A stretch of 60,000 nucleotides of DNA, from contig NC_088301.1 in the NCBI RefSeq assembly GCF_032854445.1, positions 1,118,001 through 1,178,000 on the forward strand, given 5' to 3'. This document shows, one piece after another, positions 21,121 to 33,600 of the stretch. The notes under the pieces are model-generated. The model saw nothing but the letters and a program-made list of their open reading frames with translations, made no database searches and was not told where the DNA came from. Position numbers and translations under genes: made by a program. The stretch comes from Liolophura sinensis. Lineage: Eukaryota > Mollusca > Polyplacophora > Chitonida > Chitonidae. The first letter of the stretch is position 1. Every line of letters begins with the position of its first letter.

Positions 21121-23948
21121 GAGCCTGGTCATACACGTGAAAAAGTCTTGAGCAGAACGTCAAATGACACGACAGCACCTGACTAAAACATATTTCAATC
21201 TAAAGCAGGATTCTCAAGCTTTCTAAAAAGTATCATACTTTATTATTTTAATGAGATTTCACCTAGCAGCATGAAGAACACAGTGTCAATATTGCAACAA
21301 TTGCTGGTGTGAATCGAGGCAGATATCTTTAGAATTTCATCCAGTCAAACACGTTGCTATCAGATTGCGCGGCATACACTGTGACGTAGCCTTTACCCAT
21401 TCACTCCTGAGTTGACATACGACAACACAGAACTACTGCATAAGACATCATTTTGAGATTGTTTACAATGATTTAGTCACGTAGAGCCAAGGGGTCATTT
21501 CACACTCTAGGCTACTTAAACGGTACATGGTATAGCAGAATTACTGTATTAACAGCTCAAGCAGTGAAGAAAAATATCCTCCCAGTATGTCAAATTTCTC
21601 CAAAGCCATTTAGCACTTAGATCTTCATCGCTGAAATACACAACTTTTATCTGCCATAGGCTACTGCTTTGACTATAGTACGGAAAATACCTTCGACGTT
21701 AGAGAGCTAGAGTAAACGTGACGCCACCTTGCTGTCGATCACGGAGAGACGCTCATGCTGTGTCAAGACGAAGTTTCACTAAACTTTTATTGAATTGAAA
21801 AAAAATTTAAAAATATATTTAATGCCGGTTTAAGATACTTTGAATGGTAGTCTTTCAGTGAACATAAACATTAGTCAGGTGCTGCCTTTTACTTTAAACA
21901 CCCGCCCAAAACATAACTAAATAAATTAAGGCCTAAAGGCTTGTGACATTTTTAATTGATTGTTGTTTTACGCCCTCTCGGTATGCACTAGGGAGGACTC
22001 AGTAGTATTAGTAACTTAACATCAGGACCGTTTTTCTTGTACCAGAAAACCAGAAGAAGAGGGTCCGTGCCTTTCATTTCAATATTAAGATATATACATT
22101 ATCTCATCAAATAGTTTCTGGACATTATCTCATCAAAATATAATGGACAGCCATGACGAAACAACAACATGCATAGTTTGTCCGCACCCACCGCCGATGG
22201 CGGGTTAGTCCATTGATCTACATGGACTCAGAGAGTTATTTTAAAATGTAACCATTCACGATAAACTTGAGTCCATCCCTGCCTATAAAAAATAATCACC
22301 GCAGATTTCCGAGCTCCAGTTCGATGGAGGTTATCTCAGGGAGTTCATTCAAACTGTCGTGCATTACAAAAACAACTTGAACCCCTTTCTTCTCTCCTTC
22401 TCTGTTGAATTATGAAGACTGAGGTTGAGCCTATAGATGGCTGTGAAAATTATACTTTTCAGGAAGTTTTAATGTCAAGGCTCAGCTACATCAATCGACG
22501 TTAAAACGCCATAACATAGGCACTTTCCATACCTTCTACAATGGGGACGAAAACCGACAGAAGCAGCGAGATGCTTATTTGCTGCATGTTATATTAAAAT
22601 GTGATTTAGCTTCTCGGAGCGTTGGATCAACTCAAGTTGCCCGCCATATGTTGATAACGCTCGGTATGTCTAAGACTCAACCCGACTATTGCGCCCGGTC
22701 CTATATAGTCTGTGAGCTGGGCGAGGTTTAATTAACATGGAAGGTACAAAAGGTTTCAGGTGAAGGGGGTGTAGTACTACCCAGCCTTTACACAGGGCAG
22801 CCATTCTTACGTTCTGGAGGTGGTGGGTGTGATGGGGGCGCCACCCGAAAACCCTCAACATTGGATTTAATTAACATGAAAGATACACATTTCATTACTG
22901 TGTCAAATGATTATAGGCACCACACTTAAGTACAGCGTTTGGCAAACATAAATCAAATATATAATTCATTTATATTCAGTTTTCATATATACATATATAT
23001 GACCACGTGTAGCAAAGGGAACAGCTTTGCGGGATTTATTAAGAGTATTTCCTTTAGGTCAGTAGGTTAAGTGTAAGTTTTTAGTGCTGCCAATGCTTAC
23101 ACTTTTTAAATTGACTATGTTTCTCCCTCTCCTAATCATCACTGATTTTGAACAGCCTTGCAAGATGTGATATACGTGATCCAAAACGTGTCGTCCTCGT
23201 GTTAATTTGAAACTGAGCTGCTTTATGTCGGATCCCCCTGTCTTGAGCCTTTATGCTATATCTGTCGAAACGCAGACACCAACAAGAAACCGACAGTTTT
23301 ATAGACAGTTTGTTTCTATAAAGAAAACCCCGCCCTTTGCCTCACTGTATTACTATACTCTATGGATAACTGACGTGATTTGGCAACCATTTGTTTATCT
23401 TTATGGCATTTTCTAAGCACATGTAAACATGTTTGTTAGGTTTATTGACCAAAGGTAAGATGTGGGTTTTGTGTGGCGCTTTATTCCGAATGCAGTAGTA
23501 TATGTCGTCATATTTTAACTGGCGTAGATCGGATTAGTGGATTATAACCTGTAGTCGACTGTACCGTGAGTCCTGTTTCCAAGGATTGCAGTAGGGATTA
23601 TCTTCGCAAGCTATTTTTTCTCTTTGATTAGAAAGTTCTTATTCCTTGGTAAGCCTGCCTGAGGCCAAATACCGTGTTAAACATACGTCGCTGAGTAGCA
23701 GGAACAAAGAATGCACTGCCAGTCTGGGCCAAACTGCCCCTATATGGATATCAAAATGATCTCAGTTGGTGTGGTCTGTGGGCGAATGAAGCCGCAGCTT
23801 CAGGGTTATACTTTTTAGCGTGGTCCATGAGAGGCATAAACATTTCGGGAGAGTGGTTATGGAAATCAAATATAATGTTTTGTTCTGCTGACACCTGTAG
23901 GTGGTAAAACATATCATCTTTACCTCCTTGACACAGACGTATCTCAAA
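21120..23948. other. Intergenic stretch, no gene recognised
   Basis: About 2.8 kb of AT-rich DNA. Small features only: a SINE-tail-like TTGATTGTTGTTTTACGCC near 21957 and two copies of TTTAATTAACATG about 130 bp apart (near 22729 and 22866). No ORF shows domain signals. Confidence 0.45.
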
Positions 23949-25001
23949 ATGCAGAAAAACACCATGCGGACGGTAACGACGAGGAATGTACAGGAAGAGA
24001 AAGCCTTGGCTAGAAAGCTGAACTACCTTCAGCAAACACAGACGGTTGTTAACTTGGAACACGACAGGGCACAGACAGCCTTCATGAAAAGGTATTCAGC
24101 TTTGCTCAAACGTAAAAATGGCAGCCTGACTTCGTCAAGAGGAAAAGCATTGCCCCTCAAAAGTGGGCAAAATGTAAATTTCATGGTATCTGGAGCAGGC
24201 CTTGTAAAACGTAACAACCTTGAAAATGGTAAGAACATGTCTCAGCCAGTTTTCCAATTGACGGAACCTACAACAGCAAATCAGTGTTTTCCACCACAGA
24301 ACGTCGACACCTCAAACCATCCCCCTAATTTATCCTTCAACGGATCATCCCGTGGAGGACGACGTCTGTTCAAGTTTTCATCCCGTTCCATCCCAAGATC
24401 TGCCCCGACACAGCGACAAGCATCAGCTGGACTACCTTCTATCGCGGAACAGTCCAGAGTGGTCCATTGGCAAGTCCACGAGCATCCCCCACAGGCCGCG
24501 CAGGCATCCCTGTGGTCATCTGATAACATCATAACAGAGAGGACAATACGTAAAGCTTGGTCGCCTGACCTCAAAGTGACAAGCTTCTCTCCGGAATCTG
24601 GCGCCAATCCGCGTCACACTGATGCCACACAGTTTCCGGGTGAGATGGCGCCACCAAACTCCGTCCCAGTTCGTGGGATTCTCGTGAACAAGTTCAGTAG
24701 TACCTACCCGCTCAATTGTGCTGGAAACATGGCTGAACTACGTGCTCAGCTACGGGAGGGAAACAGGCGACATTCCATGCCCTACACTTCCGGTGCCTCA
24801 GGAGATTCCGGAAAACCCGAGTGTAACCGAAAGCGAGTTACTTTTATCGAGGCTCAGATTATCGGCCATGAAGCTGACGTGGAGGACCCATGCAAACCTA
24901 ATCCAATGAGGTCTTCTGGACTTAACATTGTCACACTACTCAGTGACGTGAATCTTGTATCTCGGGACTTCAGTAGATGTACACCTAATTTTCTTTTCTG
25001 A
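23949..25001 (+). CDS. Unrecognised basic protein with N-terminal coiled coil, 350 aa, single-exon ORF (ORF D)
   Basis: The first ATG is 23949 (AAAATGC) and the second 23964. Stop TGA is at 24999-25001. Residues 13-55 are strongly helical (segment EEKALARKLNYLQQTQ), ending in a basic run and NGSL, much as in ORF C. The rest is Ser/Pro/Arg-rich, with GGRRLFKFSSRSIPRSA and HSMPYTSG segments. KRVTF (residues 295-299, 24831-24845) is a textbook RVxF-type protein phosphatase 1 docking pattern. No transmembrane segment or catalytic motif is visible. It may be a long terminal exon, since acceptor-like CAG sites (TTGACACAG) precede the ATG. The family is not recognised. Confidence 0.62.
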   Translation: MQKNTMRTVTTRNVQEEKALARKLNYLQQTQTVVNLEHDRAQTAFMKRYSALLKRKNGSLTSSRGKALPLKSGQNVNFMVSGAGLVKRNNLENGKNMSQPVFQLTEPTTANQCFPPQNVDTSNHPPNLSFNGSSRGGRRLFKFSSRSIPRSAPTQRQASAGLPSIAEQSRVVHWQVHEHPPQAAQASLWSSDNIITERTIRKAWSPDLKVTSFSPESGANPRHTDATQFPGEMAPPNSVPVRGILVNKFSSTYPLNCAGNMAELRAQLREGNRRHSMPYTSGASGDSGKPECNRKRVTFIEAQIIGHEADVEDPCKPNPMRSSGLNIVTLLSDVNLVSRDFSRCTPNFLF

Positions 25002-25489
25002 CGTCATCATGCAGGCTTTACATGTTTCGCGAATTGTCTTTGGGTCTAAGGACGGGATGAACAAAACTTTCACTTTTACTGAAGTTTCTTCTAAGTATAA
25101 TTTGAAGTTTTACTTAAGTTTCTTCCAAGTGTATTTAATTATAGCAGTGTTTTTCGCATAAAAAGACGGCATCTTTAAAAAAAGCATAGGATTTCTCGAT
25201 AAGATATAAAACAGCTCATTGTGATTGCCATTCTTCTTTTAGTTTTGGTGCAATATGTGGCAACCAGTTGCTGTAAAGTTAGTTTTTGGAGATCGTAGAT
25301 CTATTTCGAGGGAAGAGAATGGCACACAACCATGCCAAATTCTGTCAGATCAGGGAACACGTAGGTTTAAGCGTTACAAATTATTTGCACTGAGAGTGCC
25401 TTTTACGACGTTTTGCTTTATGAAAGTAGACCAAGAATTTCTATACCGGCTTTGTACTCAGGCTTTTAGCGCAGATTGTTACCCACGTC

Positions 25490-25880
25490 TTCATAACATT
25501 TGTAACAGAATGATATACCCAGGATTTTGTAACAGACTAATACCCAGGATTTTGTAACAGACTAATACCCAGGATTTTGTAACTGATCATTGAAACCCAG
25601 GATTTTATAACAGACTGATACCTAGGTTTATATATAACAGATTGATATGCAGGTTTTTGTAACATGTGTAACAGACTGATACCTAGGTTTATATATAACA
25701 GACTGATATGCATGCTTTTGTAACATGTCTAACAGACTGATACCTAGGTTTATATATAACAGACTGATATGCAGGCTTTTGTAACATGTGTAGCAGACTG
25801 ATACCTAGGTTTATATATAACAGACTGATATGCAGGCTTTTGTAACATGTGTAGCAGACTGATACCTAGGATTTTAAACA
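25490..25880. repeat. Two-stage minisatellite: 25-27 bp units grading into a 60-bp composite unit
   Basis: The array starts with simple units TAACAGACTAATACCCAGGA. From 25620 it turns into a 60-bp unit made of CAGACTGATACCTAGGTTTA plus a second half-unit containing CAGACTGATATGCAGGCTTT. This is a visible case of a dimer becoming the new repeat unit. Confidence 0.9.
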
Positions 25881-27078
25881 CTGCTCCTCAAAATGTTTGA
25901 ACAGATTGAAAGGTTAGCTACTCAGCGTGCAAGGACAGCAGTAGGACTTGACACAAGTGTAGATAAACCAGCATTGTGAAGTACTTAACAATAGACACTG
26001 CTTCTTTAATCGTCATTTTCTTGTCACTGATATTTCAACGTACATGTATATGTACATTTTGACGGCATAACCAATTTTATTAAAAATATACTTGTCTCTG
26101 TTATGTTTTAATTAAACTCTTAGTTTCAATGTGCTAAGAGGGCTTGTTAAGACCGTATAAATGTAAGGTGATTTTAATGTTTCTCGGACATCGGGCATGG
26201 GTTCACTAATCACGTCACCTTGACAGGTTGTCTTTCATAAAGTTTGTAGGACATAACTTATTTTCCACTAATGTTTATTTATTTCTTTGATTGTTGTTTA
26301 ACGCTGTATTTAAATAATGTTCCCTTCTATACGACATCGGTGAGTTTTATTAGTGGAACAAACAGAGTGCCTGGAGAAAAACAGCGACAAGTCACTGACA
26401 CTCTCTAGCTGCACGGGTTTAACGTCGCATTTGATGTGCGTTTCAGGTGGCCTCAGACCCCCATTAATTTTCCATAAGCGACAATGTTAACATGTAGCAC
26501 TGTAGCTCAGTCCCTTGACATGGTTGACCGTCAAAATCTGGATCTTTCCATGCCGGCAGATGGGAGGCGTGCTTAGCAACGCCATGGGGACGTCACTCGG
26601 AACCTCATCACTACCTCACACCTTGTGTCCTCTCGCCCAGAATTTCAAACTTTCAACAATAAAGCTCATACCTCCTCAAAGTTAAGACAGTTTCCAGCAT
26701 TTTAATACCAAGCATGCACCTGTACACCAAAAATGGCCGCATGGGAGCAAAAAAAGATTTTATACCCTAAAATGTACAGAATTACATTTCGAAAAACGGA
26801 AGTTGTAATGGGGGCCTGTGTCCAGATGGCCAACCTGGCGCCTAAAACGATGAATTTTTCCCCCTCGCCCCCTCCCCTAATCCGCGCAAAGCTCCCTCCA
26901 GGGACACATCTTCCTGTGTCGCCCACGAGGAAAGTTTTCCTCTTATAACTATAAGATGGTAAACACAAAAACAAAACAACTGAATTCTCAGCAAAAAGTC
27001 TGGTGACAGTTTTGCGGCACAAAACGCAGTATCTTTCAAACAGCCATGTAGCGCGCACCTTGACGGCAAATATGTAGT
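25880..27078. other. Intergenic stretch with a SINE-tail remnant, no gene seen
   Basis: TTATTTCTTTGATTGTTGTT at about 26280 is a family B-type tail (minus orientation) with a poorly preserved body up to about 26400. Otherwise unique DNA without coding signals. Confidence 0.45.
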
Positions 27079-27405
27079 TATGTTTGCTTGTCGTTTCACG
27101 TCGCAATTTTCAGTCATATTACGACGACAAATCATTAGGTGTGTGCATATATACTGTGACTTCAGTGGCAGGGAGAGTCCATGCTATCACCACTGAATTG
27201 CCATGCCGCCAGTATCAAGGCACCAGACATAACAACCCACCCAGTCACAAACTGACACGTACCGGGCCAACCATTCCTGTTTCCCTGCTCTAATCCTTCG
27301 CTGCTGAGCACCAAGCGAGACAGCAACAAGTGCCATTTTTTAAAGTGTTTGGTAATACCCGACCCAGGGTTTGATCCCAGGTCTGCCGACTTCCTTGATT
27401 GGAGG
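27079..27405 (+). mobile_element. Interspersed element, family A (copy 4)
   Basis: This matches the copies at 690 and 9276 in order: TCACGTCGCAATTTTCAGTC, GACGACAAATCATTAGGTGT, CACCAGACATAACA, CCTGTTTCC, CACCAAGCGAGACAGCAACA and GTTTGATCCCAGGTCTGCC. The 33-bp minisatellite begins about 220 bp later. Confidence 0.78.
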
Positions 27406-27624
27406 TTCGAACATGAAAGATATATGGGATGCAGGTTTGACATGTTGACAAGTTTGAGAAGCTGTATGGTCAGTTACTGTTAGATGAAGCTTTGTCTGTG
27501 CAGTCTTTGAAATCAACTGACTTTCGAATGGATCACTATACATACCTGTACCAGGTATTATGACATAATCGTGTTGTGAAGGAATGCCCACATATAGGTG
27601 AAATTTTCCTCGGAATCTGTGCTG

Positions 27625-30545
27625 GGCACTATGTAGCAAGTACAGCCCCTCTGACAGGGCTCTATGTAGCAAGTACAGCCCCTCTGACAGGGCTCTATGT
27701 AGCAAGTACAGCCCATCTGGATGGCCTCTATGTGCCAAGTACAGTCTGTCTGACTGGGCTCTATATACCAGGTACAGCCCATACGGCTGGCCTCTATCCA
27801 CCAAGTGCAGCCCACCTGGCTGGGCTTTATAGATCAAGTACAGTCCATCTGGTTGGGCTCTATGTACCAAGTACAGCCCATCTGACTGGGCTCTATGTAA
27901 CAAGTACAACCTGTTTGAATGGGCCCATCTGTACAGAGTACAGTCCATCTGACTAGGCTCTGTGTACCAAGAACAGCGAACCTGCCTGGGTTCTACGTAC
28001 CAAGTACAGCCCATCTGGCTGGGCTCTATGTGCCAGGTAGAGCCCGACTGACTGGGCTCTATGTACCAAGAACAGCCCGCCTGACTGGGTTCTATGTAAC
28101 AAGTACAGCCCGTCTGATTAGGCTCTGTGTACCAAGTACAGCCAACCTAGCTGGGCTCCACATACCAAGTACACTCCCGTCTGACTGGGCTCTATGTACC
28201 AACTGCAGCCCATCTGACTGGGCTCTGTCTACCAAATACAGTCCATCTGACTAGGTTCTATGTACCAAGTACAGCCCATCTGGGTGTGCTCTATGTACCA
28301 ATTACAGCCCATCTGGCTGAGCTCTATCTACTAAATACAGCTCATCTGGCTGGGCTCTGTGTACCAAGTGCAGCCCATCTGGCTGGGCTTTATGTATAAA
28401 GCACAGCCCATCTGGTTGGGCTCTATGTACCAAGTACAGCCAACATGGCTGGGCCAAGTACAGCCAACATGGCTGGGCTGTACGTACCAAGTACAGTTCA
28501 TCTGACTGACCAAGCACAGCCCATCTGGTTGGGCTCTATGTTCCACGTACAGCCCAACTAGTTGGGCTCTGTGTGCCATGTACAGCCTGTCTGACTGGGC
28601 TCTATGTGCCAAGTACAGCCTGTCTGACTGGGCTCTATGTACCAAATACAGCCCGTCTGGCTGGGCTCTATGTATTAAGTACAGCTCACCTGGCTAGGTT
28701 CTATGTACGATGTACAGTCCATATGGCTGGGCTGTATGTATCAAGTACAGTCCGTCTGGCTGGGCTCTATGTGCGATGTACAGTCCATCTGGATAGACTT
28801 TGTGTACAAAGTACAGCACATTTGGTTTGGCTCTATGTACCAAGTACAGCTCATCTAAGTGGGCTCTATGTACCGAGTGCAGCCCATCTGACTGGGCTCT
28901 ATGTACCTAGTACAGTCCATCTGGCTGGGCTCTATGTACCAAGTTCAATCCGTCTGGCTGTGCTCTGTGTACCAAGTACAGCCCATCTGGCTGGGCTCTA
29001 TCCGCCAGATACAGCCCGACTGACTGGGCTCTTTGTACCAAGTATAGCCCATCTGGCTGGGCTCTATTACCAAGTGCAGCCCATCTGGCAGGGCTTTACG
29101 TATAAAGTAGAGCCCATCTGGCTGGGCTCTATGTAACAAGTACCACCCGTCTGGTTGAGCTCTTTGTACCAAGTACAACCCATCTGGTTCGGTTCTATTT
29201 GCCCTGTAGAGCCTGTCTGACTGGGCTCTATGTACCAAGTACAGCTCAAATGGCTGGGCTCTATGTACCAAGTACTGACCATCTGGTTGGGTTCTATGTA
29301 TCAGGCACAGTCCGTGTGACTGGGCTCCATGTATCAAGTACAGCCTATTTGGTTGGGTTCTATGTATCAAGTACAGTCCTTCCGTTTGGGCTTTATGTAT
29401 AAAGTACAGCCCGTCTGGCTGAGCTCTATGTAAGAAGTACAGCCCGTCTGACTAGGTTCTGTGTACCAAGTACAGCCAACCTGGCTGGGCTCTACGTACC
29501 AAGTACACTCCATCTGACTGGGCTCTACGTACCCCTGTACAGTTCATCTGGTTGGGCTCTATGTGCCTGTCTGACTGGGCTGTGCCAAGTACAGCCAGTC
29601 TGACTCGGCTCTATGTGCCAAGTACAGCCAGTCTGACTGGGCTCTATCTACCAAGTACAGTCCATCTGACTGGGCTCTATCTACCAAGTACAGTACATCA
29701 GATGGGCTCTATGTACGAAGTACAGCCCATCTGGTTGGGCTCTATGTACCAAGTACATGTCATCTAGCTGGGCTCTGTGTACCAAGTGCAGCCCATCTGG
29801 TTGGGCTCTATGTACGAAGTACAGCCCATCTGGTTGGGCTCTATGTACCAAGTACAGGTCATCTAGCTTTGCTCTGTGTACCAAGTGCAGCCCATCTGGC
29901 TGGGCTTTATGTATAAAGTACAGCCCATATGGCTGGGCTCTATGTACAAAGCACAGCCAACATGGCTGGGCTGTATGTACCAAGTACAGTCCATCTGACT
30001 GATCAAGCACAGCCCATCTGGTTGGGCTCTATGTACCAAGTACAGCCTGCCTGGCTGGGCTCTATATATTAAGTACAGCTCATCTGGCTGGGTTCTATCT
30101 ACCAAGTACAGTCCATCTGGCTTGGCTCTATGTACCAAGTACAGTCCGTCTGGTTGGGCTCTATGTACGATGTACAGTCCATCTGGCTGGGCTTTATGTA
30201 CCGAGTGCAGCCCATGGCATCCAACTCTGTGTACAAAGTACAGCACATTTGGTTTGGCTCTATGTACCAAATACAGCTCAACTGGCTGGGCTTTATGTAC
30301 CGAGTGCAGCCCATGGAATCCGGCTGGGCTCTGTGTACCAAGTTCAATCCGTCTGGCTGTGCTCTGTGTACCAAGTATAGTCTGTCTGGCTGGGCTTTAT
30401 GTACCAAGTACGGCCCGTCTGACTGGGCTCTATGTACCAGTACTAAGCACAGTTTGTCTGGCTGGGTTCTATCTACCAAGCACAGTCCATCTGGCTGATC
30501 TGTATGTACCGGTACTAAATAGAGTCTATCTGGCCGGGCTATCTG
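27625..30545. repeat. 33-bp minisatellite with inverted symmetry, about 88 copies, directly upstream of TPR
   Basis: The consensus unit contains AAGTACAGCCCATCTGGCTG followed by GGCTCTATGTACC. Inside it, AGCCCA and TGGGCT are reverse complements separated by six bases, so each unit can form a small stem-loop. Units vary widely, and some have lost or gained whole segments. Because 33 is a multiple of three, 11-residue periodic ORFs occur on both strands (for example 28573-29136 plus and 27340-28014 minus). They are artefacts. The array ends about 100 bp before the TPR start codon. Confidence 0.95.
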
Positions 30546-30647
30546 GAAAAATGACACTCATCACGAGTAAAATGTTAAGGGGAGATAATCGGAATTAGGC
30601 TAACTGAAAGTGCTTGCCCGGATTTTACCCACATCGCAGCGGACAAC
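30546..30647 (+). promoter_or_regulatory. Presumed TPR promoter and 5' UTR
   Basis: Only about 100 bp of unique DNA separate the minisatellite from the ATG. No TATA box is visible. The start codon context GACAACATGG is strong (A at -3, G at +4). The transcription start site cannot be set from sequence and could lie inside the array. Confidence 0.4.
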
Positions 30648-33600
30648 ATGGCGGGTAGCGGGCTGCTTTCAAACATCATTGATCAGTCCGAGTTGTCTGC
30701 TTTATCTGAGAGTGTCGTTGAAAAAATTGATAGTCATTTAAATGGTCAAATAGCCCAAATCGAGGAGTTGAAGACGAATTATGAAAAACTTCGAGTAAAC
30801 TCTGGTAAGTCCCCCACGATGTGCATATCATTCGGCACATGCCGTACAACAACAACAACAATGCTTAATCATTATTACAAACACACAGTTTTCGTTTGCG
30901 GAAGAAGAGTTGTTTATAACATGCAAGATTTTGTAATGATTAACGAAACTGACCTCAACGACAAATCTTCCTCCGTTCCTTCTTGGCACTCTTTTAATTG
31001 ACACAGGTGATTACCAAGCAGCCAAAAACAACAACAACAAGAGGTTAGAATAGTTATGAAAACTGCGCCTTTTTCGCTGATTTAAACAATATATTTATTT
31101 CACCTTGTTCAAGTTCAGCCTCTGAATATCAGAATTTGTATCGAGTGAGGCCATAGTAAAGTGCGCTGAGCTTCCCTCACTCCCATTTTGAGATCAAACA
31201 ACAGAGAAGAAAAAGGAGCTGCCCTGGTTTACCTACACCATTAGTAGCTTATCCAACCTACCAGGATCACTTTCTTTCTTGTCGTTGGTTATTTAATACC
31301 TTTCAGCCAGTTAAACACTCAAGCCCATTCCAAATTATAGTTTATTTCTCTCATAAAACATTGCTAGTATCATTCAGAATAGAATGATCGTGTGTAATGT
31401 GCTTCAACAACAACGTCAATCTGACCTGATCTTTTTTTACGATTTAATCTGAAACCACTCCTAGCTTATAACTACGCGCCCCATCACAGAAAAATACTTT
31501 TCTATACCCTTAGCCACTTTCTCAGAAAGTCGTTTACTTCAAAATAGGCTTTTTTGTGTAGTTAGACCCGACTTCCAGATACTCGCATGTTGTTAGAAGC
31601 CAAACTTTATTTTTCTCAATGCAGCCCAATTGAATGTGAAATGTGAATCTAAAGTGAAATGAACTGTTAGTTGCATAGTAAGTGCACTATTCTACATATG
31701 CAGACTACTTTTTTTTTAATTTTAACCAGGTTTTTGTCATGAATGTTCATCCTACCATTAGTTTGGCATTACACACCCTCACTTTTATGGTTTAGACTTT
31801 TATGGTTTTATTACATAGTTATATTGCTTCTGATGTCCTTTTTTGACTGATTAGTAAATGACTTATCTGTAGTAGATTGACTACTTCACGTTTTATTGTT
31901 GCGATAAAACTGAAATATTGTTGAAAGTGACTTTAAAATTTTCACTCACTCACTCACTCACTCACTCACTCACTCACTCACTCACTCACTCAACAACAAC
32001 TGCTGCAAGGGCCCTTGATATTGTTGTACATGTAACCTACAGCTGAAAATAGTAAAATGCTAGCTCTGGGAGGCTGTGATGATGTATAGTATCACAGCCC
32101 TGTCAACCCTGGGGAAACCCACGACCATCCGCAGGTTGCTGACAGACTTTCCCACTTGCGACTGGAGAGGAAGCCAGCATGAGCTGGACTTGAACTCACA
32201 GCGACCGCATTGGTGAGAGACTCCTGGGTCATCACGCTGTGCTAGCGCGCTAACCAACTGAGCCACGGAGGCCCCCTGCTGATACATGTATAATACTATA
32301 ACATCCAATCCTTGTGTTCACAGAACAACAGTATTTTGACATTGAGAAACAGTTGGTTGAGAGCAACAGCAAGCTACAGTCTGAGGCAGAAAAAGCTAAC
32401 AGGTTAACCACACAACTTGCTGAACTAGGTATGTACTCCAGTTTGAGCACTTGATTTCCTACATTGGTAATTCTGGCCGCTGTGGCATATAATCGTGAGT
32501 GAAGGCAAGATTGGCCGCAGGTTGGTTTGATTTCTATATTATGGCACTCAAGATATAATCTGTCCCCCTAGTTTAAGAACACCCCAAAAACAAAAGAGAA
32601 AAGGGACAGTTCTCCATGTCTGTTGTATTGTCTCACCTTTAAGAGTGGCAGTGGTTTGGCTATGATCACCATAGCGTAAGGGATTTTCCTTAAGAGCAGC
32701 ATTCAACCACATGAAATAAAACAGTAAATGAATTTCAGGTGAGTAAACACACGTATAAACTAGAAAGCTAAGACAAAAAATACTTTGCCAGTAGTACCAC
32801 TGATATTTTGAAAAACCTCTGTACGTGTGTATGTGGATGTCATTTAATGTCTTCGTAAAACATATGATTGCTCTGTCTTGTCTTTCTTATGCATGTAATT
32901 TTCTGTCTTTAAATAGAGGAGAAATATGAAGCTGCCAGTAAGAAGTTACAGACCTTGGAGGACACAGAACAGGAGAATTTGTCAACACAGGTAGGTTGTG
33001 CTGAACTTTTGTATGGTGGTAAGGTGGTACATGTATATTCAGCTATGGGGTGTCACTTTTGTAAGGTGGTACATGTATATTCAGCTATGGGGTGTCACTT
33101 TTGTAAGGTGGTACATGTATATTCAGCTATGGGTTGTCACCTTTGTAAGGTGGTACATGTATATTCAGCTATGGGGTGTCACTTTTGTAAGGTGGTACAG
33201 GTATATTCGGTTATGGGGTGTCACTTTTGTAAGGTGGTACATGTATATTCAGCTATGGGGTGTCACTTTTGTAAGGTGGTACATGTATATTCAGCTATGG
33301 GTTGTCACCTTTGTAAGGTGGTACATGTATATTCAGCTATGGGTTGTCACCTTTGTAAGGTGGTACATGTATATTCAGGTATGGGGTCTCACTTTTGTAA
33401 GGTGGTACATGTATATTCAGTTATGGGGTCTCACTTTTGTAAGGTGGTACATGTATATTCAGCTGTGGGGTGTCACTTTTGTAAGGTGGTACATGTATAT
33501 TCAGCTATGGGTTGTCACCTTTGTAAGGTGGTACATGTATATTCAGCTATGGGTTGTCACCAATGTAAGGTGGTACATGTATATTTAGCTGTGGGGTGTG

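Noticed and set aside
27340-30557. Many 11-residue-repeat ORFs on both strands
   Set aside because: Products of the 33-bp minisatellite. Frames on both strands are open because the unit lacks stops in several readings.
32086-32282. A functional tRNA gene
   Set aside because: A and B boxes are present, but no full cloverleaf or anticodon stem closes and a SINE body follows. Same for the copies at 20975 and 39135.
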